A DNA stretch of 64,000 bases from Nonlabens sp. YIK11. Lineage in GTDB: Bacteria > Bacteroidota > Bacteroidia > Flavobacteriales > Flavobacteriaceae. Numbering within the stretch: position 1 is the stretch's first letter; the number at the start of each line of letters is the position of its first letter. Shown here one piece after another: positions 26,113 through 33,888 of this stretch. The DNA lies in assembly GCF_001413925.1 (NCBI RefSeq), contig NZ_LBMJ01000001.1, positions 2,148,001 through 2,212,000 of the forward strand, given 5' to 3'. The translations under genes and the position numbers were made by a program. The notes beneath the pieces were generated by a model. It did no database searches. It had not been told where the DNA came from and saw nothing but the letters and a program-made list of their open reading frames with translations.

Positions 26113-26538
26113 ATGAAAATCAAAATTATACTAATCCTAGGGTGGTTGATGGTAGCGGTAGGCTGTATAGAATCCAAGGAAACCAAAGTGCCACAATCTG
26201 TAGTTGCCACTTTTGTAAATAAATATCCTACTCAGGAAAATCCGAAATGGATCAAAGATGAAAATGGACTATGGGAAGCGCAGTTTGAAAGCAAAGGAGA
26301 AAGATTGCGAGCAGGTTTTCAACAAAATGGACTTTGGGTGGAAACAGAATACAGTGTCAACATAGACAACCTTCCAGCCGCTGTGGTAAATGCCGTGAAT
26401 CAAAACCACCAAACTGAAAAAATAGTAAGTGCAGATTTAGTTCACCATTACAATAAAGGAATATTCTATGATCTTGAGATCCAGACCATAGATTCAACTT
26501 ATAAAGTGGAATACAGAAAAAACGGAATGCGATTATAG
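26113..26538 (+). CDS. PepSY-like lipoprotein
   Basis: A 141-residue protein with a lipoprotein signal (MVAVGC) and a mature part in two repeats of the PepSY-like/BLIP type: FVNKYPTQENPKWIKDENGLWEAQF and AVVNAVNQNHQTEKIVSADLV. Such domains bind or inhibit proteins and are common in Bacteroidota envelope proteins. The ATG at 26113 (MKIKIILILGW) is chosen over 26050 because it gives a clean signal peptide. The 290 bp before it, shared with the divergent kinase gene, shows no other feature. Confidence 0.72.
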   Translation: MKIKIILILGWLMVAVGCIESKETKVPQSVVATFVNKYPTQENPKWIKDENGLWEAQFESKGERLRAGFQQNGLWVETEYSVNIDNLPAAVVNAVNQNHQTEKIVSADLVHHYNKGIFYDLEIQTIDSTYKVEYRKNGMRL

Positions 26539-26556
26539 AATCAAATACAAATTAAA

Positions 26557-26587
26557 AAACCACGCTTTAAGCGTGGTTCTTTTTTAA
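26557..26587. terminator. Bidirectional terminator
   Basis: AACCACGCTTTAAGCGTGGTT forms a near-perfect stem with A-rich and T-rich flanks. It sits between the convergent PepSY-like and PAS-kinase genes and can serve both. Confidence 0.9.
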
Positions 26588-27735
26588 ACAATACATTCAA
26601 TAGGCAATACTACAAATAGAGTAGTTCCATGTTCTTTAGAAGATATAAAAGAAATATTGCCGCCATGGAAACCTGCAATCATTCTAGCGATGTAAGTTCC
26701 TAGACCAGTACCTCGATCTTTTCCTGAGGTCGTGTATTTTTCAAAGAATGTCGGCTGGATTTCCTCTGGAATCATTCCCATATTGGAAAACGATATCTTG
26801 AGCTCGTCATCACATTTAATATCAATGGTAATTTTTTCTCTTTTAGGTGAAGCATCTATGGCGTTCCCCAAAAGATTTTGAAACATATGTTCCAGATAAA
26901 ATTCATCGCCCTTGACAAGAATCTCGTCAGTACTAGGTTCAAGCTCTCGACCATCTTGCAACATATAGATTTCTAGTTCCTTTTGCTCAATGGTTTCCAT
27001 ATAATCCTTGGTCACATTGGCCAGTGAGGTAACTAGGTCAAATTCAGTAATGGTAGGCTCAAACTCACCTCGTTCCATGCGAGCAAAATCCCTTGCAGAT
27101 GATAGCAGTAATAAAGTGTCTTTTCCAATGCGCTTGATGGTGTCAATCCACTTGCGCTGCTTTTCGTCAACTTTACTTTTAGACAAAATATCAGCTACAG
27201 ATACGATGGAACTCAATCGATTACGCAAATCGTGTTCTGCCAGTCTATTGGCGATATCTTGAGTTTCCAGTTTTCTTTCAAGAATAGCTATAGTTGTCTC
27301 CAGTCGCTTGACGGTATCTTCCAGTTCTTCAGCCTTTACCACAAGCGTCATTTTGCGCTTGTCGTCGTCTGCAGTTTTTAGAAATGCAGCGTTGGCAATG
27401 ATGTCAAACTTCTCGTCATTTTTATTTTTTACGGTCCATCTACCTTGCAACTCGTATTGCTTTTTCATGAACTCGTCATGATAGCTTACCAGTTTTTCTT
27501 GATACTCTTCTGGTACCACATAGGTAAAGGAGTTTCCTATTAATTCATCTTTGGTATAACCGTAAATATCGCAGTACGTAGCGTTCACATCAGTAAAAAT
27601 ACCATTAGAATCTGTCACGCAAATTCCTATAGGCATGTGTTGGAAAACATTGAAAGACAATGCGTTTTGATCCTCAAAGATTCCTTTGATGGACTGTAAC
27701 TGTCTTTCAGTATTATGATCACTTCGTTTACTCAT
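26584..27735 (-). CDS. PAS-domain sensor histidine kinase
   Basis: A 383-residue cytoplasmic kinase with one PAS domain (residues about 27-130: MPIGICVTDSNGIFTDVNATYCDIYGYTKDEL shortened to its core GICVTDSNGIF), a coiled coil, an atypical H-box LAEHDLRNRLSSIV, N-box NLLGNAIDA, and G2 RGTGLGTYIA. The H-box has HDLRN, as in many Bacteroidota hybrid-like kinases. No response regulator is adjacent and no transmembrane segment is seen, so it senses a cytoplasmic cue. Confidence 0.92.
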   Translation of the reverse strand: MSKRSDHNTERQLQSIKGIFEDQNALSFNVFQHMPIGICVTDSNGIFTDVNATYCDIYGYTKDELIGNSFTYVVPEEYQEKLVSYHDEFMKKQYELQGRWTVKNKNDEKFDIIANAAFLKTADDDKRKMTLVVKAEELEDTVKRLETTIAILERKLETQDIANRLAEHDLRNRLSSIVSVADILSKSKVDEKQRKWIDTIKRIGKDTLLLLSSARDFARMERGEFEPTITEFDLVTSLANVTKDYMETIEQKELEIYMLQDGRELEPSTDEILVKGDEFYLEHMFQNLLGNAIDASPKREKITIDIKCDDELKISFSNMGMIPEEIQPTFFEKYTTSGKDRGTGLGTYIARMIAGFHGGNISFISSKEHGTTLFVVLPIECIV

Positions 27736-27767
27736 ATATGTACTTGATAATCAGAATTTATTAACTA

Positions 27768-27775
27768 CAAATATA
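27768..27775 (-). promoter_or_regulatory. -7 box for the PAS kinase
   Basis: CAAATATA on plus is TATATTTG on minus, 32 nt before the ATG at 27735. Confidence 0.45.
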
Positions 27776-27847
27776 GGAACGATCCTACAAATATGATATT
27801 CGCAGGACAACGTAAAAAGTCAAAAATTTGTTAAATCGATTAGGGTT

Positions 27848-27863
27848 CGCTTTCGCGAAAGCG
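27848..27863. repeat. Palindrome copy 5, exact
   Basis: Intergenic, between the PAS kinase and arginine operon leader; full 20-mer form. Confidence 0.98.
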
Positions 27864-27951
27864 AACTCATTTTACCCATCTCTACAGGGATAAATTTTTA
27901 GAAATTAAGTCCATAAGTTGCAAGATCTTCAAGAAGTATGTAGTTTTAAAT

Positions 27952-27959
27952 TATGTTTC
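27952..27959 (+). promoter_or_regulatory. Possible -7 box for the arginine operon leader
   Basis: TATGTTTC has one mismatch to TAnnTTTG. A start just after it would include the MRRSC mini-ORF and give a leader of about 245 nt before the first gene. No matching -33 was seen. Confidence 0.3.
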
Positions 27960-27988
27960 AAAATAGACATACAGGTATCCTTCCCAGA

Positions 27989-28006
27989 ATGCGCCGCAGC
28001 TGCTAG
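27989..28006 (+). CDS. Candidate leader peptide MRRSC of the arginine operon
   Basis: ATG CGC CGC AGC TGC TAG encodes M-R-R-S-C, followed at once by a second TAG. Two consecutive arginine codons 206 bp before an arginine-biosynthesis operon are what a ribosome-stalling attenuator would need. Two codons is few compared with classical leaders, and translation is unproven. Confidence 0.35.
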   Translation: MRRSC

Positions 28007-28097
28007 TAGTGTTGTGCGCGTTATCTCTTTTTAAAACCTATTATTTTGAATCAACCTTCTTCTTTTTATTTACAAACCTTAGCCATTCCTTTTTGCA

Positions 28098-28190
28098 GGA
28101 CATCGTTATGGTACCGTCGTCGCCCGTAAGGGCTACATCGACATTGGAATCAGGTGAGTCCGTTTCCGCAACTAAAAACTACCATTTTTT
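28098..28190 (+). promoter_or_regulatory. Structured leader element before the arginine operon
   Basis: ATGGTA (28108-28113) pairs with TACCAT (28180-28185), which runs into a six-T tract. Inside is a stem made of GTCG/CGAC and GCCC-GTAA-GGGC (28116-28142). Then GGAATCAGGTGAGTCC and CCGCAACT (28146-28173) resemble parts of the cobalamin-riboswitch core, though spacing is short and no B12 box follows. It could be a terminator/antiterminator leader or a riboswitch relic. Confidence 0.35.
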
Positions 28191-28211
28191 ACTCATTTTA
28201 AACCGCTCGCA

Positions 28212-28847
28212 ATGAATATAGGAATTGCCGACACCTCACATTACAAGTTTGCAGATATTATCTGTGAGACCATTAATAAATCTGCCGTAGAGCGCGATAC
28301 GGGAATTGCAAAGCGCACTCCAGAATATATCAAAACCAAAATGGACAACGGGAACGCCATTATCGCCACAGATGGCGATAAGTTCGTGGGCTTTTGTTAT
28401 ATAGAACGCTGGGATCACGGTAAATATGTGGCTAACTCTGGTTTGATCGTACATCATGATTATCGTGGTTTAGGTTATGCCAAAAAGATCAAGGAAAAAG
28501 TCTTTGAACTTTCCAGAACCAAATTTCCGGATGCCAAAATCTTTGGAATCACCACAGGACTAGCCGTCATGAAAATTAATTATGAATTGGGTTACCAACC
28601 AGTTACTTTTTCAGAACTAACAACAGACGAAGCTTTCTGGAATGGCTGCCAAACCTGCAAAAACTTTGACGTTCTTACCAGAACCAACCGTAAGATGTGC
28701 CTGTGTACAGGGATGCTCTATGACCCCAATAAAAAAGTCAAAGAACCAGAAAAGAAAGTGGTTTCCAAAAAGCTGCACGAGCGCTTGCAAAACATTAAAA
28801 AATCAATACTCTTTAAAAAAGAAGAGCCAAAAGATCCATCCAAATGA
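28212..28847 (+). CDS. GNAT N-acetyltransferase, likely N-acetylglutamate synthase
   Basis: A 211-residue GNAT protein: IVHHDYRGLGYAKKIKEKVF carries the acetyl-CoA-binding R-G-x-G-x-A-type loop, and GITTGLAVMKINYELGYQPV forms the end of the fold. A C-terminal extension has clustered cysteines (CQTCKNFD and KMCLCTG), possibly metal-binding, then a basic tail. As the first gene of the arginine operon, in a genome segment without argA or argJ, it is the best candidate for the enzyme acetylating glutamate. It overlaps argG by 4 bp (ATGA). Confidence 0.85.
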   Translation: MNIGIADTSHYKFADIICETINKSAVERDTGIAKRTPEYIKTKMDNGNAIIATDGDKFVGFCYIERWDHGKYVANSGLIVHHDYRGLGYAKKIKEKVFELSRTKFPDAKIFGITTGLAVMKINYELGYQPVTFSELTTDEAFWNGCQTCKNFDVLTRTNRKMCLCTGMLYDPNKKVKEPEKKVVSKKLHERLQNIKKSILFKKEEPKDPSK

Positions 28848-30031
28848 AAAAATTAGTTCTAGCATATAGTGGCGGTCTTGATACTTCATACTGCGCCGTC
28901 CATCTATCCAAAGATCTAGGGTATGAGGTACATGCCGTAAGCGTCAATACAGGCGGTTTCACTAAAACCGAAATTGAACATATAGAAAGCAACGCTTATA
29001 AAATGGGTGTTTCTACGTATCAAAACATTGATGCAATCCAGACTTTTTACGAAAAAATCGTGAAGTATCTCATTTTTGGTAATGTCTTAAAAAATAACAC
29101 CTATCCGTTATCAGTAAGTTCTGAGCGAATTATTCAAGCGTTGGAAATCATCAATTATGCAAACGAGATAGGAGCGACGGCTATCGCTCACGGTAGCACA
29201 GGTGCAGGAAATGATCAGGTACGATTTGACATGATCTTTCAAACTTTTGCACCAGATATTGAAATTATCACACCTATCAGAGATAAAAAACTCTCACGTC
29301 AGGAAGAGATTGAATACCTAAAATCCAATGGTATTGACATGAATTGGGAAAAATCCCAATATTCAGTCAACAAAGGATTATGGGGAACCAGCGTTGGTGG
29401 TGCAGAGACCTTGACTTCCAGCAAATCCTTACCCGAAAATGCTTATCCATCGCAGTTGGAAGCCAAAGAACCTAAACAAATAGAATTAGGTTTTACAAAT
29501 GGTGAGCTGACTTCTATTGATGGAGGCAAAGATGAATCGCACAAACTGATCGAGAAACTGAATGATATGGCGTCTATTTATGCCATAGGTCGCGACATTC
29601 ACGTGGGCGACACTATCGTAGGGATTAAAGGTCGTGTAGGCTTTGAAGCTGCAGCATCCTTGATCCTTGTCAAGGCTCATCATTTATTGGAAAAGCATAC
29701 GCTTAGCAAATGGCAGTTGCAGCATAAAGAGTACCTATCGAGTTTCTATGGGATGCATTTGCATGAAGGCTTGTATCTCGATCCAGTGATGCGCAATATT
29801 GAATCCTTTCTTCAAAGCAGTCAAAAAAGCGTCACGGGAAAAGTCTTTGTTACGTTGAAACCATATCAGTTCTTATTGGACGGTATTGAATCTCCATTTG
29901 ATTTGATGAATGCCGGTTTTGGTACGTACGGTGAAGAAAATAAGGCCTGGACGGCAGACGATGCCAAAGGTTTTATCAAGATCTACAGCAACGCACAAAA
30001 GATTTACCAACACGTAAACAAGGACTCATGA
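28844..30031 (+). CDS. argG: Argininosuccinate synthase
   Basis: A 395-residue ArgG joining citrulline and aspartate with ATP. The PP-loop AYSGGLDTSYCAVHL is at the N-terminus; AHGSTGAGNDQVRFD follows, then the SQYSVNKGLWGTSVGG substrate segment. It is the short bacterial form. It overlaps the GNAT gene and argC by 4 bp each, so translation is coupled along the operon. Confidence 0.96.
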   Translation: MKKLVLAYSGGLDTSYCAVHLSKDLGYEVHAVSVNTGGFTKTEIEHIESNAYKMGVSTYQNIDAIQTFYEKIVKYLIFGNVLKNNTYPLSVSSERIIQALEIINYANEIGATAIAHGSTGAGNDQVRFDMIFQTFAPDIEIITPIRDKKLSRQEEIEYLKSNGIDMNWEKSQYSVNKGLWGTSVGGAETLTSSKSLPENAYPSQLEAKEPKQIELGFTNGELTSIDGGKDESHKLIEKLNDMASIYAIGRDIHVGDTIVGIKGRVGFEAAASLILVKAHHLLEKHTLSKWQLQHKEYLSSFYGMHLHEGLYLDPVMRNIESFLQSSQKSVTGKVFVTLKPYQFLLDGIESPFDLMNAGFGTYGEENKAWTADDAKGFIKIYSNAQKIYQHVNKDS

Positions 30032-31005
30032 TCAAAGCTGGAATTATAGGAGGTAGTGGCTTCACTGCTGGTGAGTTGATCAGAATCCTACTAAACCATC
30101 CTGCGGCAGAAATAGATTTTGTCTTTACCACTTCCAAAGCCGGACAGCCAGTTAGTGATATCCATCAGGACCTCTATGGCGTGACCGACCTCAAGTTCAC
30201 AGATCAAATAAACAAAGAGGTAGATGTTCTCTTTCTTTGCCTAGGGCACGGCAACAGCAGTAGATTTTTAGAAGAGAATCATTTTGCTGACCACACTAAA
30301 ATCATTGATTTAAGTAATGATTTTAGGCTCAATGCAGATGCTCATTTTCAAGGTAAACAATTCGTTTACGGCTTACCTGAATTGAATCGGGAACAAATTG
30401 AAAAGGCAGATCACATTGCAAATCCGGGTTGCTTTGCCACAGCGATCCAGCAGGCCATTTTACCATTGGCCGCTCATGGATTAATCCATGCAGATATTCA
30501 CGTGAATGCAGTGACTGGAGCAACTGGTGCTGGCGCGAGCCTGTCAGATACGACCAGTTTTGTATGGCGTGATAACAATTTTAGTCACTACAAAGCTTTT
30601 AACCATCAACACTTAGGTGAGATCAATCAATCCATAGCTCAATTACAACATGACTTTGATAAAGTGATTCACTTTATTCCCAATCGTGGTAATTTCTCGA
30701 GAGGAATATTTGCAACGGTTTATACCCAATTTGAAGGTGATTTGAGTGAGGCGCAATCTATTTACCTCAATTTTTATAAGCACGCGACCTTTACACACAT
30801 CAGTGAGCGGCCTATCCATATGAAACAGGTTGTGAATACTAATAATTGTTTGATTCATTTAGAAAAGCACGGTGATCAATTACTCATCACCAGCACGATT
30901 GACAATTTATTAAAAGGTGCCTCTGGACAAGCGGTACATAACATGAACTTGATTTATGGACTTGAAGAAACCTTGGGTCTTGAATTTAAAGCCAGCTATT
31001 TCTAA
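30028..31005 (+). CDS. argC: N-acetyl-gamma-glutamyl-phosphate reductase
   Basis: A 325-residue ArgC reducing acetylglutamyl phosphate to the semialdehyde. The nucleotide-binding start GIIGGSGFTAGELIRIL, the catalytic-cysteine segment IANPGCFATAIQ and the later HFIPNRGNFSRGIF and GASGQAVHNMNL motifs are all present. Overlaps are 4 bp with argG and 1 bp with argD (TAATG). Confidence 0.96.
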   Translation: MIKAGIIGGSGFTAGELIRILLNHPAAEIDFVFTTSKAGQPVSDIHQDLYGVTDLKFTDQINKEVDVLFLCLGHGNSSRFLEENHFADHTKIIDLSNDFRLNADAHFQGKQFVYGLPELNREQIEKADHIANPGCFATAIQQAILPLAAHGLIHADIHVNAVTGATGAGASLSDTTSFVWRDNNFSHYKAFNHQHLGEINQSIAQLQHDFDKVIHFIPNRGNFSRGIFATVYTQFEGDLSEAQSIYLNFYKHATFTHISERPIHMKQVVNTNNCLIHLEKHGDQLLITSTIDNLLKGASGQAVHNMNLIYGLEETLGLEFKASYF

Positions 31006-32144
31006 TGGGATTATTTAATGTTTATCCGCTGTTTGATGTCACACCGGTTCGAGCGCAGGATGTTTTTATTTACGACGAGAACGATGTGGAATACCTGGAT
31101 TTATACGGCGGCCACGCTGTAATTTCAGTAGGTCATTCACATCCAGAATATGTTGCGCGTCTTTCAGACCAACTTAGTAAAATTGCCTTTTATAGCAATT
31201 CGATCCAGAATCCGTTACAGGAAGAAATGGCCGAAAAACTCGCTAGACTTTCAGGCTGTGGCGATTATGATCTGTTTCTGTGCAATTCTGGCGCAGAGGC
31301 TAATGAGAACGCACTTAAAGTAGCCTCGTTTGCTACGGGAAAGCACAAGATTATTGCTTTTAAAAACAGTTTTCACGGCCGCACATCGGCTGCTGTTGCT
31401 GCGACGGATAATCCTAAGATCGTCGCGCCGCTCAATGCCCAGCAGGAAGTTATCTTTTGTGAGTTGGGTGATTTGGCTGCGGTACAGAAAGCCTTGGAAA
31501 CCGGCGACGTCTGCGCGATCATTGTAGAGACCATTCAAGGTGTTGGTGGACTTGATGAAGCTGATAGGAGCTTTTTTCATGAAATATATTCGCTTTCGCG
31601 AAAGCATCATTGCCTTATCATTGCAGATGAAGTTCAATCTGGATTTGGTAGGACCGGTGATTTCTTTGCCTTTCAGAAACACGACTGGACGCCAGACCTG
31701 ATACCGATTGCCAAAGGTATGGGCAATGGTTTTCCCGTAGGTGGCGTATTGATCCATCACGACATCAAGGCTAGCTTTGGAATGTTGGGAACGACCTTTG
31801 GCGGGAATCATCTCGCTTGTGCCGCGGTCAATGCGGTACTGGATATCATTGAGAAAGAGCAATTGATGCAGGCCGCTACTGATATGTCGGCTTATTTTCT
31901 GGATCAGATCAAGGATATTCCTGCGATCAAAAGGGTCAAAGGACGTGGATTGATGCTGGGATTAGAGTTTGATTTCCCTATTGCAGATTTGCGTAAAGAC
32001 CTGATTCTTAATCATCACATCTTTACTGGAAATTCCAAAAACCCTAATCTGATAAGGATCTTACCATCCTTAACGGTTCAAAAATCACACATAGACACTT
32101 TTGTCGACGCGCTTAAGACCGCTTTGAAAACAGCAGTTCAATGA
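31005..32144 (+). CDS. argD: Acetylornithine aminotransferase
   Basis: A 379-residue class III PLP aminotransferase. It has LYGGHAVISVGHSHP near the N-terminus, FCNSGAEANENALK (FLCNSGAEANENALKVA), KNSFHGRT, the ADEVQSGFGRTGDFFAF segment, and the PLP lysine in PIAKGMGNGFP. A near-exact palindrome copy (31591-31606) is read in frame as LSRK in the loop before LIIADE, an unusual insert position. It overlaps argC by 1 bp and the transcarbamylase gene by 4 bp. Confidence 0.95.
   Translation: MGLFNVYPLFDVTPVRAQDVFIYDENDVEYLDLYGGHAVISVGHSHPEYVARLSDQLSKIAFYSNSIQNPLQEEMAEKLARLSGCGDYDLFLCNSGAEANENALKVASFATGKHKIIAFKNSFHGRTSAAVAATDNPKIVAPLNAQQEVIFCELGDLAAVQKALETGDVCAIIVETIQGVGGLDEADRSFFHEIYSLSRKHHCLIIADEVQSGFGRTGDFFAFQKHDWTPDLIPIAKGMGNGFPVGGVLIHHDIKASFGMLGTTFGGNHLACAAVNAVLDIIEKEQLMQAATDMSAYFLDQIKDIPAIKRVKGRGLMLGLEFDFPIADLRKDLILNHHIFTGNSKNPNLIRILPSLTVQKSHIDTFVDALKTALKTAVQ
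31591..31606. repeat. Palindrome copy 6, one mismatch
   Basis: Inside argD, last base A instead of G; read as LSRK. Confidence 0.9.
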
Positions 32145-33079
32145 AACATTACAGCAATTTAGATAGCCTGGAGAACTTTGACGCTACGGTAGATCTGGCT
32201 TTACAACTTAAGAAAGATCCGTTTGCTTTTGAAGAATTAGGAAAGCGAAAAACGATCGCCTTGGTGTTTTTCAACAACAGTTTGAGAACTCGATTGAGTA
32301 CTGAGAAGGCGGCACGCAACCTAGGTATGGATGTAATGGTTTTGAATGTATCTGACTCCTGGAATCTTGAATTTGGTGATGGTACCGTCATGAACCTCGA
32401 CACTGCAGAACATATCAAGGAAGCGACCCAGGTCATTGCACAGTATGCTGATATTATTGCCGTCCGTGCCTTTGCAGGCTTAAAAGACAAGGCAGCAGAT
32501 GCTACTGAGAAAGTCATGAATGCTTTTATCAAATATGCTGGAGTACCCATTGTGAATATGGAAAGTGCCTTGTCGCATCCATTACAAGGATTGACGGATG
32601 CCGTAACGATCAAAGAAACAGTCACAAAAAAACGTCCCAAAGTCGTGTTGTCTTGGGCACCACATCCACGTGCGTTGCCACATGCCGTGGCCAATAGTTT
32701 TGTGAAATCCATGAAGCTGTGTGATGTAGATTTCGTGATTACCAATCCAGTAGGTTACGACCTCGATCCTGAAATCACCAACGGCATCACCATCAATCAC
32801 AATCAGCAGGAAGCGCTCAAGGATGCCGATGTGGTTTATGTGAAGAACTGGAGCAGTTTTGATGATTATGGCCAGGTCACCAATACAGATAGCCATTGGA
32901 TGATGACCAAAAAAAAATTAGGCCATGCGATTTTCATGCACTGTTTGCCGGTACGACGCAATGTTGTGGTAGAAGATGCGGTACTGGACAGTGATCAATC
33001 GGTAGTGATCCAGCAGGCTGGAAACCGAATTTATGCGGCGCAGGCGGTTCTGAAGACACTTTTAGAAAACATAAAGTAA
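32141..33079 (+). CDS. N-acyl-ornithine carbamoyltransferase
   Basis: A 312-residue transcarbamylase. Phosphate-binding NNSLRTRLSTEKAARNL replaces the usual STRT-type loop, as in the N-acetyl- and N-succinyl-ornithine enzymes, and ESALSHPLQGLTD and MHCLPVRRNVVVEDAV follow. In Bacteroidota this enzyme acts on acylated ornithine (N-succinyl in Bacteroides fragilis), so citrulline is made in acylated form and argE deacylates later. Whether the acyl group here is acetyl or succinyl cannot be decided by eye. Confidence 0.92.
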   Translation: MKHYSNLDSLENFDATVDLALQLKKDPFAFEELGKRKTIALVFFNNSLRTRLSTEKAARNLGMDVMVLNVSDSWNLEFGDGTVMNLDTAEHIKEATQVIAQYADIIAVRAFAGLKDKAADATEKVMNAFIKYAGVPIVNMESALSHPLQGLTDAVTIKETVTKKRPKVVLSWAPHPRALPHAVANSFVKSMKLCDVDFVITNPVGYDLDPEITNGITINHNQQEALKDADVVYVKNWSSFDDYGQVTNTDSHWMMTKKKLGHAIFMHCLPVRRNVVVEDAVLDSDQSVVIQQAGNRIYAAQAVLKTLLENIK

Positions 33080-33111
33080 TTGATTAGGTAGACAAATGCA
33101 AAGTTTTAAAA

Positions 33112-33888
33112 ATGAATACACTAAAAGTCATAAAAATAGGAGGTAAGCTGATTGATGACCCAACGGCTATTAGTTCATTTTTGGAGGATTTTGCAGCGAT
33201 CAAGGAGCCTAAGATTTTGATTCATGGTGGTGGTAATTTGGCCAGTTCGATGGCTCGGGATTTGGATGTTCCAGTGCAGCAAATCGACGGTCGTCGCATT
33301 ACAGACGATGCCACGTTGGACATCATTACCATGGCTTATGCCGGTAAAATTAATAAGAATCTGGTGGCGCGATTACAAGGTCTAGGCTGCAACGCTTTAG
33401 GCTTGACCGGTGCTGATGGCAATAGCATTTTATCAAAAATACGGGACAAACAACCTATTGATTTTGGTCATGTGGGCGATCCCAAAACGGTGAACGTATA
33501 TTTCATACAGCTGTTGTTGGATCATGGCATCACGCCCGTTTTTTGCGCGATCACGCACGATGGTGCTGGTCAATTACTCAATACCAATGCAGATACCGTT
33601 TCGGCTGACGTATGTTCCGCTTTCGCGAAAGCGTACACCACTCAGCTTTACTACTGCTTTGAAAAACAAGGGGTTTTAAGAGACATCAACGATCCTAGCA
33701 GTTTGATCCAGAGTATTGACCAAAACCATTACGAAAAATTAAAATCTGAAAAGGTCATTGCAGATGGCATGTTGCCCAAGATGGAGAACAGTTTTAGAGC
33801 CCTTCAAAATGAGGTTTCCAGCGTTCATATAGGACTGGCCTCGATGATTACAAGTACAGATAATAACCACACAACTCTAACTCTATGA
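33112..33888 (+). CDS. argB: Acetylglutamate kinase
   Basis: A 258-residue amino-acid kinase: KIGGKLIDD at the N-terminus, LIHGGGNLASSMARDLDV, GRRITDDATLDIITMAYAGKINK and the late VIADGMLPKMENSFRAL. This short ArgB is usual in Bacteroidota. The palindrome at 33618-33633 is read as AFAKA within VCSAFAKAY, before the LYYCFEKQGVL strand. It starts 32 bp after the transcarbamylase gene and overlaps argE by 4 bp. Confidence 0.95.
   Translation: MNTLKVIKIGGKLIDDPTAISSFLEDFAAIKEPKILIHGGGNLASSMARDLDVPVQQIDGRRITDDATLDIITMAYAGKINKNLVARLQGLGCNALGLTGADGNSILSKIRDKQPIDFGHVGDPKTVNVYFIQLLLDHGITPVFCAITHDGAGQLLNTNADTVSADVCSAFAKAYTTQLYYCFEKQGVLRDINDPSSLIQSIDQNHYEKLKSEKVIADGMLPKMENSFRALQNEVSSVHIGLASMITSTDNNHTTLTL
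33618..33633. repeat. Palindrome copy 7, exact
   Basis: Inside argB, read as AFAKA. Confidence 0.98.

Noticed and set aside
28009..28215. 68-codon open frame from GTG 28009 overlapping the GNAT start
   Set aside because: Composition is not protein-like, it covers the structured leader, and it overlaps the clear GNAT start; the leader interpretation fits better.
31251..31862. Long minus-strand open frame within argD
   Set aside because: It is opposite a well-supported ArgD and its translation shows no domain or sensible composition.
32149..32745. Long minus-strand open frame within the transcarbamylase gene
   Set aside because: Antisense shadow of a conserved gene; serine- and arginine-rich without motifs.
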